A DNA stretch of 64,000 bases, taken from contig NC_134152.1 of NCBI RefSeq assembly GCF_033958435.1, positions 12,014,001-12,078,000 on the forward strand, given 5' to 3'. Below, in pieces: positions 10,346-21,189 of the stretch (position 1 is the stretch's first letter; each line of letters starts with the position of its first letter). The notes below the pieces were generated by a model. The model was not told the DNA's origin, made no database searches, and saw only the letters and a program-made list of their open reading frames with translations. The translations under genes were made by a program, and so were the position numbers. The DNA comes from Carettochelys insculpta (Eukaryota; Chordata; Testudines; Carettochelyidae).

Positions 10346-12230
10346 AGCTGGAGATTTCTGGTCCAGGTGCTTTCTGGTCCAGCAACATCCATGGTCCTGA
10401 CGAACGAGAGAGTTTCAGCCTGTATCAATTTTGGCTTTTATTATTTCTTCTGGTCAAAATAAAGTCATCTGGAGGGAGAAAAAGAGAATTTTAGAATTGT
10501 AGAGAAAATTCTCACAATAAATTTTAAACTTCTGTCTGTCCCCAACATTAGAGCTTAAATCTATTGAAGTGACTTAGACAAAAATTGGGAGTGATTTCCC
10601 TCTCACTTCCATGGATGTAAATGAGGTTTTAGTCCATTCATTTCAGCTGAGCTGCTACCTTTTGCATTTAGTATGTGTCTTGAAACAATGTGCAGCCTTT
10701 ACCCATTCATATTGGCTGGTTTGGTACTTCAGAGGTGAAACAAAATCTTTTTTCTAAAATATGATTTTAAAACCTGTTCAGAGGAAGATTTATATAGTGA
10801 ATAAATGTGGGTATTTGGAACAAGTACTACCTATTTGACCTCACCCTGTTGTATATGAGATTTTTTCAGATTACAAATCTGCCTTCCCCATCCTCAAACA
10901 CTTACACCCAAGTCCCAAATCTTCCTAGGATTTATTCAGATCTGCTGCTTTTGCAAGCATGCAGCTATCCATGTAGGTACATTACCTTTTTAAATTGTGT
11001 ACCTGAATTCCCCTTTCTTATATGATTAGTCATTCCCTGAGTTAATCCAGATTGTTTCAGAACAGCAGGGATAGCTAAATGGGTTGGGTTTGTAGATTTT
11101 TGTTCTTTTGTTTGCATACACTGAGCTATGTTTTCCTTTCAAAGGAAATCAGATAAAGGCTCCATTGTGTATCTGCACTTCATTAACTGGACAAAGATAT
11201 GCAGTGAATCTGCATCACATGCCAAACATCACTAACACAGAAACTATGGAATTGCTAATTGCATTCCTGGACTCTGCTGAATATACAGAGGGAGAGACAA
11301 GCTCTTCCTTCCAGGCATAAGAGCAAAACTTAATAGGGACAGACAGATTGCAAAGGATTAATAAAGCGTACTAAAAGGAGGAGAGAGGCTGTTTTGTTAT
11401 GCTACACTCAAAGCAACAACAATTAGTCTTCATGGTTCTGATAACAAAAGGCATTTCCTAGCTTGTTTGCTACCAACCTATACATTTCTATGACCCAGTT
11501 ATTAAGAACACCTGATGCTGTTTATCAAGGTTTCTGAAAATGGGAAATATTTGGTCAACAGCGCAGTCTCAAAGTGAAAAAGCCTACACTACCAGCTGCT
11601 GTGACAGCTGCCATTATTTCTTCCCTTTGCCTCCAATTTGTTACCTCTAGTGAAAACATCACAATCCAACTGTTTTGTTTACATGGACAGAAGGTGAGGG
11701 ACCATTACCGGAGCTCTCCCAAGTTCTCTTAGGGATAACAATAATCAAAGAAGAGGTCATAGGGAGAAATAATGGATGATCTGGTATGCAGGCCATTGAC
11801 TGATACTGGACAAACAATTGCCTCAGTGCTGTTCTAGTTCATTCATATAAACGAAGGGCTGAATACCATGCAGTAAATAACATGAGAAGTACAAAGGTGA
11901 CCTTTCATCTCAATTACTGAAAGCTGTGGTTGATTGATTTCATCCATGCATCAAAGGCTGTATTCTGTCCACATGGTAGAAAGAACTGCAAAGCTTGGAC
12001 AAGGATCCAAAATCCAAACATACTTGGGGTTTGGTGCTGAGATCTGGGGTTTTGATTCACCCTCTTACAGATACAGAGACCACTCAAGTCAGCATATGTA
12101 TTTCAGTATTACAGTGTTTCCCTTCCAATATTAAAATCACTCACTGTTGGGCTACAAACCATGGCAGAGGTATAGTCCTATTTGCAACAGAAAAGGATCC
12201 CAAAAGCATCTAGGCCACAACATGCTTTCT
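10346..12230. other. Spacer, nothing recognised
   Basis: Mostly AT-rich single-copy-looking DNA. The few open frames are short and not convincing. Confidence 0.4.
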
Positions 12231-12234
12231 TGAA

Positions 12235-12440
12235 GCATATATAATGCAAAAAATACGTAGTGCCTTTCATCCAAGGAACTCAAATCACTTTATGTCTCAC
12301 GACATTTACTTAAGCAAGAATGTAAACTACCCAGTTATAGATACCTAAACTGAGGCACAGAGCGGTTAGGTGACTTGCCCACACAAGTTGGGCCTAGGAG
12401 TTCTGATTCATTTTCTAGCTGCTGTCACTAGACAGAAATT
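12235..12440 (+). mobile_element. MIR-type SINE, degraded
   Basis: 'actgaggcacagagcggtta' followed by 'gtgacttgcccacac' is the conserved core of MIR elements. The upstream part 'catccaaggaactcaaatcac' fits the MIR 5' half. A weaker fragment of similar sequence may lie at 34225-34275. Confidence 0.75.
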
Positions 12441-12659
12441 CTGCTTTAATTTTAAAACCTCTTTTGACTAATAATAATACTTGGAAAGTATTGGTGTTGA
12501 ATTTTAGTCTGAATACGTCGTGTTTTATGCAATGTATGCACTGCAAGAAGATCACATTAATAATAGCTCCCAGTTTTACAGCCCTTTAAATCCAGAAGTA
12601 TTGCAAGTCTCTCAACAATGATTAGGCCTGCAACAGCTGTCCCCATTCCAGATGTTTTA

Positions 12660-12905
12660 AACAGGCCTGAGACTGCCAGCCACTGGTGCCGCTACAGTAG
12701 CAACTGCAGTGGCTGGAGCCCTGGGTCCTTTAAATGACCACTGGAGTCCCAGGTGGTATCAGGCTGGCTAGGGAAGGTTAGCTCCCTGCCCTGCCCCTTC
12801 TGCCTGAGCCCCCACCAGAGCTGCCCCCACACTTTGCCCAGGGCTTGGTGAAGTCTGTTGGGTGCTCTGCCAAGCATATATAAAGGGTTCATTTCAGCCA
12901 CCTCT
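12660..12905. repeat. Possible GC-rich interspersed repeat
   Basis: Contains 'gccgctacagtagcaactgc' and a 'cctttaaatgaccactggag' segment resembling a common turtle nonautonomous repeat. Low confidence. Confidence 0.25.
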
Positions 12906-14620
12906 CAGGTAAGACACAACATTTTTAAAATAGCACATGGCAATGCTGCACGAGAGTTTCCTGCAGGAAGTGAAGAATCACATCTGAGGAGGGATACAGC
13001 CAAGTAGTCAGCACCCGCCGGCATGGGTGGCAAGAGTGGAATGCGATTTGATTTTCCTTGGCATGTGAGGAAGCTCAGCCCAGCCCAGCTCCTCCTCCAT
13101 TCAGCCAAGAGCTTGCTCAAAGCCAGGCCACCTGTGGGTTAACAAAAGACCAGCTAATGCTTCCAACCACCCCGACTGGTAAAGTTCTGCATTGTAGTTT
13201 ATGAATGAAGCTGGTGTAAGTAGGACTTCTAGTGACTTTAAAAAGTATCACCAGCACTTGGCCCATACATAGAGGTCAAAAGGTCACAATTTGGCACTCT
13301 GCATCAGAAAGGTTGCTGATCCTGCTCAGTGCATTGAGTGGGAGTGTGATTATAGCACAGGTGGCTGTGCCCACATTAGCCTTCCTCTGCCTAGCACAAG
13401 TACGTAGTAGTGAAGACAGGGCAGAAGGGACATCGGCACCAGCTGGCAACTGAGTACCTCCCTAGAGATCCTGGTACCTCCTCTACTCCTATTATTACCC
13501 AGACTAGCTAGGTTGCAGCCAACCCAGCTATGCCTACCCATGTGTCCATCACACCTTTACCTGCTTTGCAGACATGCCCCAAAACAGAAGACAGAAGGAG
13601 ATTAAAAAACAAGAGCGGAGTGCACTACATTTACAGATAATCCTGTGCTCCTGTGCTTCTGCTACTTTTAGTTGTAAGGGGCCAGATCCTAAGCGAATGT
13701 AAATCAGCACAGTTGACTTTAACTACCTGATACCAGACAAACATATCTAAGCAAGAATTAAGCTCCCATGAGCGCTTCTGAATTTGTGGTTGGAATAAAG
13801 AGGTTGAACTGATTCATTTCTCTAATACAGTAAAGACAGAGCCCAAATGACATCACAGGGCTTCATTTTAAATCACACCAAGGCCCCTTTGTATGTTCTG
13901 GAAGCACAAAGGGGCCCTAAAGTGGGTTTAAATATCAGTGCAGCGCAGACCCATTGATGGGATGGGGAACAAGGGGACCTGCCTAGAGACCCAGTGATCC
14001 AAAGGGCCTAGGGCTCCCAGCTATTGCAGTGGAACCCAGAACCCCAGTTTGAATTGCCTCTGGAGGCCCAGACAGCATGAGCCAGGCCATGCTAAGGGCT
14101 TGCTGCAGGGGAGGGCGAGGCAGTCTGCAAAGGCAACTACTGCGGGATGCCAGGGGAGGAGGGGGATTCCAGACACATGCTCTTGTCCTGTCACCACTAA
14201 AATTTACGTCATGGCATTCATCACTAAAGCAATTGCATGCAAAGTTAAGGATCAAAGGCCATCCTCAAGGGTGTTGTTACACACACACAACTGACATTGA
14301 CGTCAATGGGCATTAAATATGCATTCTGAGGAACAAACAGATCCCTGGAATTGCCTTATTGTCCTTTGGGGGGTTACTCAGATGCTCCTTCAGAGCTTGC
14401 GGATTGCAGCAATTGCGACTATGCAGCTGTCCAGTGAGACACACTGAGGATGGATGGGGATGTTGACAGTAGTTCTGAGTTTTCTTACTTGTGTAGCTTA
14501 AATATTACTTTTAGTGTTTTTTAACCCACACAGCAGCAACAAAGAAGCACTGCTAAATTCCTATGACCTATTTCATTGCCCTGGGCCTGTGCATGCAAAG
14601 GGACCAGCCTCGTCTTCCTC
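12906..14620. other. Spacer, nothing recognised
   Basis: No convincing coding region. Short open frames at 13983-14316 have no domain I recognise and overlap on both strands. Confidence 0.4.
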
Positions 14621-14625
14621 AGGCT

Positions 14626-15405
14626 ACGTCTACACAACGAGATAAAATTGAATTAAAAGGAGTCAGCTTGATATTAAAACTATAAATACCATTAGCTCAA
14701 ATTAGTGAGCCCTAATGGCGATAACACAATGTTGATATTACGGGATAGGAATAGCATCAATTTCAAATTTCAAATAAAGGCGAGAGTGGTAGCACCATGT
14801 CTTTAATTCGAATTTATTAGCCTCCAGAAGTGTCCTGTATGTATCCCACAAAGCTACGTATGGCCACTTCCTTCTCCGCTGCTCTCCATTCACGAGCACA
14901 GGAAGAAGGTCACAGGAAACCTGTGAATATTTGACTGAAGTAGAATTTGACTTTGAATTCTGCAGTGCCCAGGCCTGCAAATATAAAGGTCTGGATGTGC
15001 AGCTGATGGAGCCGTGTGGGGTGGACAGAGCTGAGAGCACAGTTACCCGCTGCTAGGCCGATGTCTGCAGAGGACGTGCGGCACAGGGAATCCAGGTGGG
15101 TTTGCGGGAGGTCTGAATTCTGTTACTGGGTGCACTGAATTCTGGGACCGTGCTTTGAATTCTGGAATTCTAACATGAAACTACCACAAGCAACTGGGGC
15201 TAAGGCACTGTGAGATAGGTACTTCCAGTGCGCTGTTCATGCTGTCGAACTTGCATGGGGCAATGGGAGCAGGGAAACTATACACAGAAAAATGGTGGGT
15301 TGAATTTCAAGAAGGTTTGTGGACACTTAAATTTGAATTCATAAGAACAAGGTGAAAAATCATATTTACTAAAAATCAAATTTATCTTGTAGCATAGACA
15401 GTCTC
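14626..15405 (+). mobile_element. Nonautonomous Harbinger, deletion derivative of the 45.4-kb element
   Basis: It begins 'ggctacgtctacac', then 'gagataaaattgaattaa', and ends near 'aatttatcttgtagcataga', its approximate inverse complement. The first about 400 bp align with 45413-45760 (for example 'agcctccaga', 'cctgta.gtatcccacaaagc', 'ctgctctccat'), and 15110-15400 aligns with 49795-50036 ('caagcaactggggctaaggcac', 'gaattcataagaac'). The whole gene region is missing. It also serves as an empty-site paralogue for the DIRS insertion at 50037. Confidence 0.75.
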
Positions 15406-16677
15406 AGTCTAATCTTATGGAGGCTTCTCTTTGGTGTCTGGGGCCTGCAAGGAGGAAGAAGGTGGAACCTACAGGAGGGATCAAGGAATGCACATGCTCC
15501 CTCCTGACACTGGGGCATAAGGAGGTGGAAATTTCTGACTGTATCCTTGTGGAGGTTTCCTCCCACAGAGACCTGTCCTGCAGGTTTTACCATGGCAGGT
15601 GGATGGACTGGGCCTGAGGTAACTAGTGTCAGGCTGGGATCAGTAGACATCTATATACTTTGTGGGCTGATTGCTCACGGTGTGCAGGAGAAGTGGTATG
15701 AAAGAGATATGCAGCAGTGCCATGCTGAGATCAGTGAGCTGTCAGCCTACCCAGGGCTGTCCCTAGGGATGTGCCAAGCCCAGGTCACCCGCCCACCTCA
15801 AGCCCTGCCCTGGCTCTTCTGCCCCTGTTCTGCTTCACTGAAGCCCCACTCCTGCTTCACCCCCATCCTGCCTCTTATTCCCCCATCCTGGCCACATTGC
15901 ACCCCTTCCCTGAGCTACACGACCTGGGGTTTGGCCCCTACACGCTCACCATGGCAGTGGGAGCCAGAGTGACCCAGATGAACTCTCTGCTCCACTGCCC
16001 TCTCCCTGCTGGGTTGCTCTGCTTCCTCATGGCGGCAGGAAGCAGAGTGCCCTGGCCCCAGCCAACTGCACTCACTCCCCCAAGCCCACATCACTGGGGA
16101 AGTGAAGCTGGCAGGGGCTGGGGCACTCTGCTTCCTGATGCTGTGGTGAAGCAGAGCAACCTGCCTGGGAGAGTGCAGCAAAGTGGCACAGGCTGCAGGG
16201 TCTCTCTCCCTCCCACAGCTCCTGCTGCCACGGTGAAGCAGAGTGACTCAGGCGGGAGAGGGTGGTGGAGTGGAGCAGAGCAGAGCAGACTGCTTGGTGC
16301 TCTGCTTCCTGCACCTCCCCCTGCTGTGGTGAGTGCAGAGGATGGGGGCTTGACCCCCTACAACCTCTCTGCACTCAGGACATCCAGGTAATCCCCCAGG
16401 CTAAGATGGGGGACAGCTACCCAACGTGCCACCCAATGTGTAGGACCTGGGGTGGCTGTCCCAAAGTGTCCTATGGACGGGACAGCTCTGGGCATACCAG
16501 AATACAAGGGAGGCCAACCTTGCTCTGGCATGGCACTGAAGACGTCACTTCATAAGAAGCTACCCACCATTCCTGGTGGTGATCTCACCTCCACTGCCAA
16601 GAGCTCAGCAGATACTTCAAGAGGACTGGCAGCAGCAACCAGTGGATTCAGCTCCAATGGTGGTGGATATGGAAGCT
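15406..16677 (+). pseudogene. Harbinger Myb/SANT-like gene relic carrying an inserted repeat
   Basis: Closely similar to 56138-56495, starting at 'agtctcagtcta'. A coding remnant at 15685-15755 reads 'KWYERDMQQCHAEISELSAY', the second half of the trihelix-type domain seen at 7690 and 46050. The domain is cut by the insertion at 15757. A later part at 16555-16677 ('LPTIPGGDLTSTAKSSADTS') looks like the Ser/Thr-rich linker of the same gene family. No intact frame spans it. Confidence 0.55.
15757..16490. mobile_element. GC-rich insert with hAT-like ends
   Basis: The left end 'cagggctgtccc' and right end 'gggacagctctgg' are inverse complements. The flanks (gcctaccc left, gcatacca right) could be a decayed 8-bp duplication, as in hAT elements. 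Inside are loose repeats around 'gtgaagcagag' and 'ctctgcttcctg'. The same insert at the same host position starts at 56496, where it is truncated. Confidence 0.5.
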
Positions 16678-17318
16678 GAATATGAGCAAACAGTGTGCCC
16701 TTAATAGCCAAGAAGGCTAACAGCACACTGGAGTGCATTAGAAGGAGCATTGCCAACAGATCTAGGGAAGTGATTATTCCCCTTTATTCAACACTGGTGA
16801 AGCCACATCTGGAGTACTGTGTCCAATTGTAGGCCCTTCCCATTACTGAAAGGATGTGGATTCACTGGAGACAGTCCAGCAGAGAAGACAAAAATGACTG
16901 GGGGGCTGGAACATGTGACCTACAAGGAGAGGCTGGAGGATTTGATCTTGTTTAGTCTACAGAAAAGTGAAGGGGGATTTGATAGCAGCCTTCAACTTCC
17001 TGAAGGGGGCTTCCAAAAAGGATGGAGAGAGGCTGTTTTCAGTGATGACAGATGACAGAACATGGAGCATGGTCTCAAACTGTGATGGGAGAGGTCTAGG
17101 TTAGATATTGGGAAAAATCATTTTACAAGGACAGTGGTAAAACCCTAGAATGGGTTACGCGGGGACATAGTAGAATCTTCTTCCCTAGAGGTCTTCAAGT
17201 CCTGGTGAGACAAAGTCCTGGCTTAGGGTGATTTAGTTGCGACTGGTCCAACTTTCAGCAGGGGGCTGGACTTGATGACCTCCTGAGGCCTCTTCCAAGT
17301 CTAAGGTTCTATGATTCT
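16678..17318 (+). mobile_element. CR1 LINE, 5'-truncated
   Basis: A well-preserved CR1 3' part: 'ctggagtactgtgtccaatt', 'tttgatagcagccttcaact', 'gatgacctcctgaggcctct', then 'tctatgattct' at the end. It encodes the last part of ORF2 and the 3' UTR. It is younger-looking than the copy at 7960. Confidence 0.9.
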
Positions 17319-17479
17319 ACTGACCATCTGACCAGGATGGTGACAGTGACTGTAAAATGCTAAGGGAGATTAGCGAGACTATAAAAATAAAAAACTCAAA
17401 AATAACATGGGGGGTGGGGGGAGAATTTCATCTATCCCCAAATCGACTGTGTACATGTCACTTTGAAACAAGAATATGA

Positions 17480-18493
17480 GATGCAAAGATAAAGTTTCTT
17501 GACAACTTAAATGACTGGTTGTTGGAGCAGCTGGTTCTGGAACTGAAAAGGTGAGAAGCAATTCTTGATTTAGCCCTAGGTGCAGCACAGGATCTGGTCC
17601 CAGGGGTGACTATAGCTGGGCCAATGGGCTATAGTGAGCATAATATAGTTATATTTAACATTACTGTGTCAAGAAAAACATCAGAGCAGTCCAACATTGT
17701 GGCATTTAATTTTCAAAAGATCTACACAAAAATGAGGGTGTTAGTTAAACAGAAATTAAAAGGTACAGTGCAAAAGTGAAACCCCTACAAGCTGCATGAA
17801 AACATTTAAAAGACACTACAATAGAGGCTCAACTTAAATATATACCCCAAATTACAAAAAAACCACAACAAAAAACAAAAACAACATAGTAAGAGAACCA
17901 AGAAAGTGTCATTATGGCTTAGCAACCAAGTAAAAGAAGCAGTGAAAGATAAAAAGGCATTATTTAAAAAGTGGAAGTTAAATCAGAAAACAAAAGGGAG
18001 CATAAACTCTGGCAAACAAAGTATGAAAATATAATTAGGAAAGCCAAAAAGTATTTGAAGCACAGCTAACCAATAGCAATTTTTTTTAAGTATATCAGAG
18101 GCTAAAAAACTATGGTGGCCACTTAAGGACAATAAGACCATTGTGGAGAAACTAATGAAGGTCTTTTCATCAGCCTTCTCAGTGGAAGACATGAGGGAGG
18201 TTCCCAAACCTGAGACATTCTTTTTAGATGACAAATTTGAGGAACTGTCCCAGATTGAGGTGTCATTAGAGGACATTTTGGAACAATTTGATGAGTTAAA
18301 CAGTACTGTGTCATCAGGACCAGATGGCATTCACCCAAGAGATCTGAAAGAATTCAAATGGGAAATTGGAGAATTGCTAACTGTGATTTATAACATCTTT
18401 TAAATTGGCTTCCGTACCAAATGACTGGAGGAGAGCAAATGTGACATCAGTTTTTAAAAAGATACCCAATGGTCTTGGCAGTTACAGGCTGAT
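17480..18493 (+). pseudogene. CR1/L2-type LINE ORF2, first segment (interrupted)
   Basis: A decayed ORF2 of a LINE in the CR1/L2 group. Stretches in shifting frames read 'AILDLALGAAQDLVPGV' and 'GYSEHNIVIFNI' (end of the endonuclease domain), then 'NSTVSSGPDGIHPRDLKE' (start of the reverse transcriptase), then 'SYRLI'. The element stops at the target duplication 18484-18493 and resumes at 20613. Frameshifts and stops are many before 18143. Confidence 0.8.
18484..18493 (+). repeat. Target-site duplication, left copy
   Basis: 'acaggctgat', identical to 20603-20612. Together they bracket the inserted LINE. Confidence 0.85.
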
Positions 18494-19925
18494 TCTTCTT
18501 GTCAGTCTCTCTGTAATGAGTACAATGTCTTCATGTCACCCTCCTATCTGTGAGTCATTGATGACTGATCAGCCCAATGCTGGAGCCACAGATCTTATCA
18601 TAGAAAGGGCAGTTGTTAGTAGCTGTTGAAGGGGAGCAGGTTAGTTTTTGACATTCTTTTCTTCTTCTCTGGCTGTCCTCATCTGCACTCTGGCAGGACC
18701 TCTCAAATTGTGCCATCCCCTCACTGATTACCGTTCTCCAATCACTGGGGGTGGTCTTGGGCAAGGTTCTCCCAAGTGTTGACATCAATGCTGCACTTTC
18801 TAACCTGTTTCTTCAGCATGTCCTTATATCACTTCTGCTGGCCCCCAAAGCGCCTCTGTCCTTACTCCAATTTGAAAAAGAGAATCTGTTTATCAGACAT
18901 TTGAACCATGTGATCAGTCCAACAAAATTGTTGCTGAATGATAATAGCTTTAATGCTGGTCATGTTCAACTCTTCCAGGACACTAGTGTTTGTGTGCCTA
19001 TCCTCCCAAGAGATATTTAGGATTCTCCTGAGGCAATGTTGAAGATATAGTTCAAGTGCCTTCACATGACACTTATATGTTGTCCAGGTTTCAAACACAT
19101 ACACTAGCACTGGAACAATCACTGCATGGTATACCAAAAGCTTTGACTTCGGATAGATGTCCCAGTTCTCAAAGACTGTTTTTCTCAGGCAGGCGAAAGT
19201 GGAGCTTGCATGGCTCAGACAATGCTGCGTTTTGCATCAGTGTTGACGTTAGTGGAAAAATGACTTCCAAGGTATGGGAAGTGCTCCACATTTAGCAGCA
19301 GTTCTCCACTGACTTCAATAGAAAGTGCATGAGATTGTCCCATTAGTGAAGGCTGGTGGAGCACATTGGTCTTTGTTCAGTGTGAGGCTGAGATTCTTGT
19401 ATGCTTCGGCGAAGGCACTCAAGAGGGTCTGAAGGTCTGTGGGGGAAAGAGCAGCAACCCTATTGTCATCCACATTCTGGAGCTCCATGATTGAGACAGC
19501 AGAGGTCTTGCTTTTAGCCTTCAGCCTCCTGAGATTGAAAATGACAATAACAATAGATTGCCTATAGGCAATCTTCATACCATCTGGAAGGTTGGCATCA
19601 GTGAGGTGAAGGGTCAGGCGATGAAGATGCAGAACGGTGATCGGGCAATGACACAGCCTTTCTTGACTCCCATTTTGACCTCAAGAGGGTCTCTCTGATA
19701 TCTGTTGTTGCTCAATACTGTGACAGTGATGTTGTCGTGAAGCAGCCTTAAAAAGCTAATGAATTTCTGGGGGGCAGCCAATCTTGAGAGGAAGGTCCAC
19801 AGAGCGCTACGACTGACTGAGGCGAATGCTTTGGTCAGGTCGATGAAACTCATATATAAGGCTTGGTTTTGTTCATCACATTTTTCTTGTAGTTGCCAGT
19901 CAGTGAAAATCATGTCTGCTGTTAT
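18494..19925 (-). pseudogene. Jockey-like LINE, 3' segment in sense orientation on the minus strand
   Basis: Inserted LINE, 3' end at the left ('agaaga' tail at 18494-18500 on the minus strand). Going from 19913 downward, it encodes the reverse transcriptase middle ('LYMSFIDLTKAFASVSRSAL', 'GVKKGCV'), then a weak YADD region ('NVDDN'), then the C-terminal domain ('CHVKALELYLQHCLRRILNI', 'QFCWTDHMVQM'). It ends with a Cys/His motif ('KICGSSIGLISHQ') typical of this LINE group. Several frameshifts are present. The first YADD residues are altered, so it is dead. Confidence 0.8.
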
Positions 19926-20602
19926 TTGAAATGGTCAGAAAACACAATGGGATTCTGGGAGAATTTCTTTTGAGAGTGGCAGGAGTTGGTTTGCACGGAT
20001 TCAAGCTAAGAATTTCCCTGCTGTTGCCTGGAAAGAGATGCCACAAGATTTTCCACAGAAGAGAGAAGTGCATGCCAAGGCCAAGGCAGAAGTCCAGCAT
20101 GAAACAAGGACTCTGAAAAACCATGTGGCTTGAGAAGGCACAAGAACTTCAGCATCTTGTAGACATCAACAGTACAAGACATTTCTTCAATACTACCAAA
20201 GCTGTTTATGGACTGAGAAACCATGGCTCCAATCCCCTGAGATCAAAGGGTGGTACCCAACTGTTGAAAGACAATGAAGCCATTGATTCTTGCTGGAGGG
20301 AGCACCATAATGGGCTCTTGAACTGCCCCTCCACTGTGATCCTAGAATCCCTTAACCAAATCCCTCAGCAATCACCAAGAGATGATCTTGCAACACTTCC
20401 TATCCTGAGTGAGGTTCAAGCTGCCATCAAAGCAATGAAGTGCAACAAGGCAACTGAACTAGATGGAATCCCCTCTGAAATCTTCAGAGAAGGTGGGCCA
20501 GAGCTCCACAAACAGCTCCACCTCCTGATTCTCAAATCTGGGATAGGAAGCAGGTGCCACAAGATTACAGAGACACACTGATTGTCAGTCATTTCAATAA
20601 GG
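19926..20602 (+). pseudogene. Jockey-like LINE, inverted 5' segment
   Basis: The same LINE, now in the opposite orientation. It reads 'AKAEVQHETRTLKNH', 'FFNTTKAVYGLRNHGSNPL', 'GIPSEIFREGGPELHKQLH' and 'PQDYRDTLIVSHFNKD', the part just upstream of the reverse transcriptase core. Its coding 3' edge lies at the outer end (20602). About 55-60 codons that should link it to the minus-strand segment are missing. This is the geometry of twin priming. Confidence 0.8.
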
Positions 20603-20612
20603 ACAGGCTGAT
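20603..20612 (+). repeat. Target-site duplication, right copy
   Basis: 'acaggctgat', identical to 18484-18493. Removing the insert and one copy makes the host LINE reading frame continuous across the junction. Confidence 0.85.
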
Positions 20613-21140
20613 AAGCCCAACTTTAGTACTAGGCAAATTGATTGAAATTACAGTAGAGAAAAAATTGTCAGATACATACATGTACTTAACTTGTTGCAGA
20701 AGATTCAACATAGTTTTTGTAATGGGAAATCATGCCTCACTAATTTACTAGAATTCTTTGAGGGGATCATCCAGAGTATGGACAAGGAAGATCAAAAGGA
20801 CACAGTGTACTCAGATTTCCAGAAAGCCTTTGACAAGGTCTCTCACCAAAGGCTCTTAAACAAAGTAAACTGTCATGGAATAAGAGGCACAATCCTCTCA
20901 TGGATTCACAACTAAAGACAGGAAACAGAGGATAAGAATAAATGATCATTTTTCTCATTGGCTAGAGATAACTAAAGGTGTCCTCCAGGAATCTGTACTG
21001 GGACCAATACTATTCCATATATCCATAAATGATTTGGGGAAAGGGGTAAACAGAGAAGTGGAAAAATTTCCTGATGACATGAAACTGCTCAAGACAGTTA
21101 AGCTTAAAGCAGATAACTCTGCCATGAAGCCCCTGGGGTT
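20613..21140 (+). pseudogene. CR1/L2-type LINE ORF2, second segment
   Basis: Continuation of the element at 17480-18493. The reverse transcriptase motifs are in order: 'SPTLVLGKLIE', 'GKSCLTNLLEFFEGI', 'DFQKAFDKVSHQRLLNK', 'VLGPILFHISINDLGKGV' and a damaged catalytic box 'FPDDMK' (usually [YF]ADD). A stop interrupts it after 'LSWIHN' near 20915. The rest of the element is lost. Confidence 0.85.
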
Positions 21141-21189
21141 CCATGCCAGTCCCAAGCCTGGGTAAAGGAGGAGGGTTGGTCAGATGAGT

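Noticed and set aside
9849..10428. Open frames rich in Gly, Leu and Pro
   Set aside because: Minisatellite-like sequence explains the open frames.
15771..16555. Long GC-rich frames on both strands
   Set aside because: They belong to the imperfect repeats of the inserted element; both strands are open at once.
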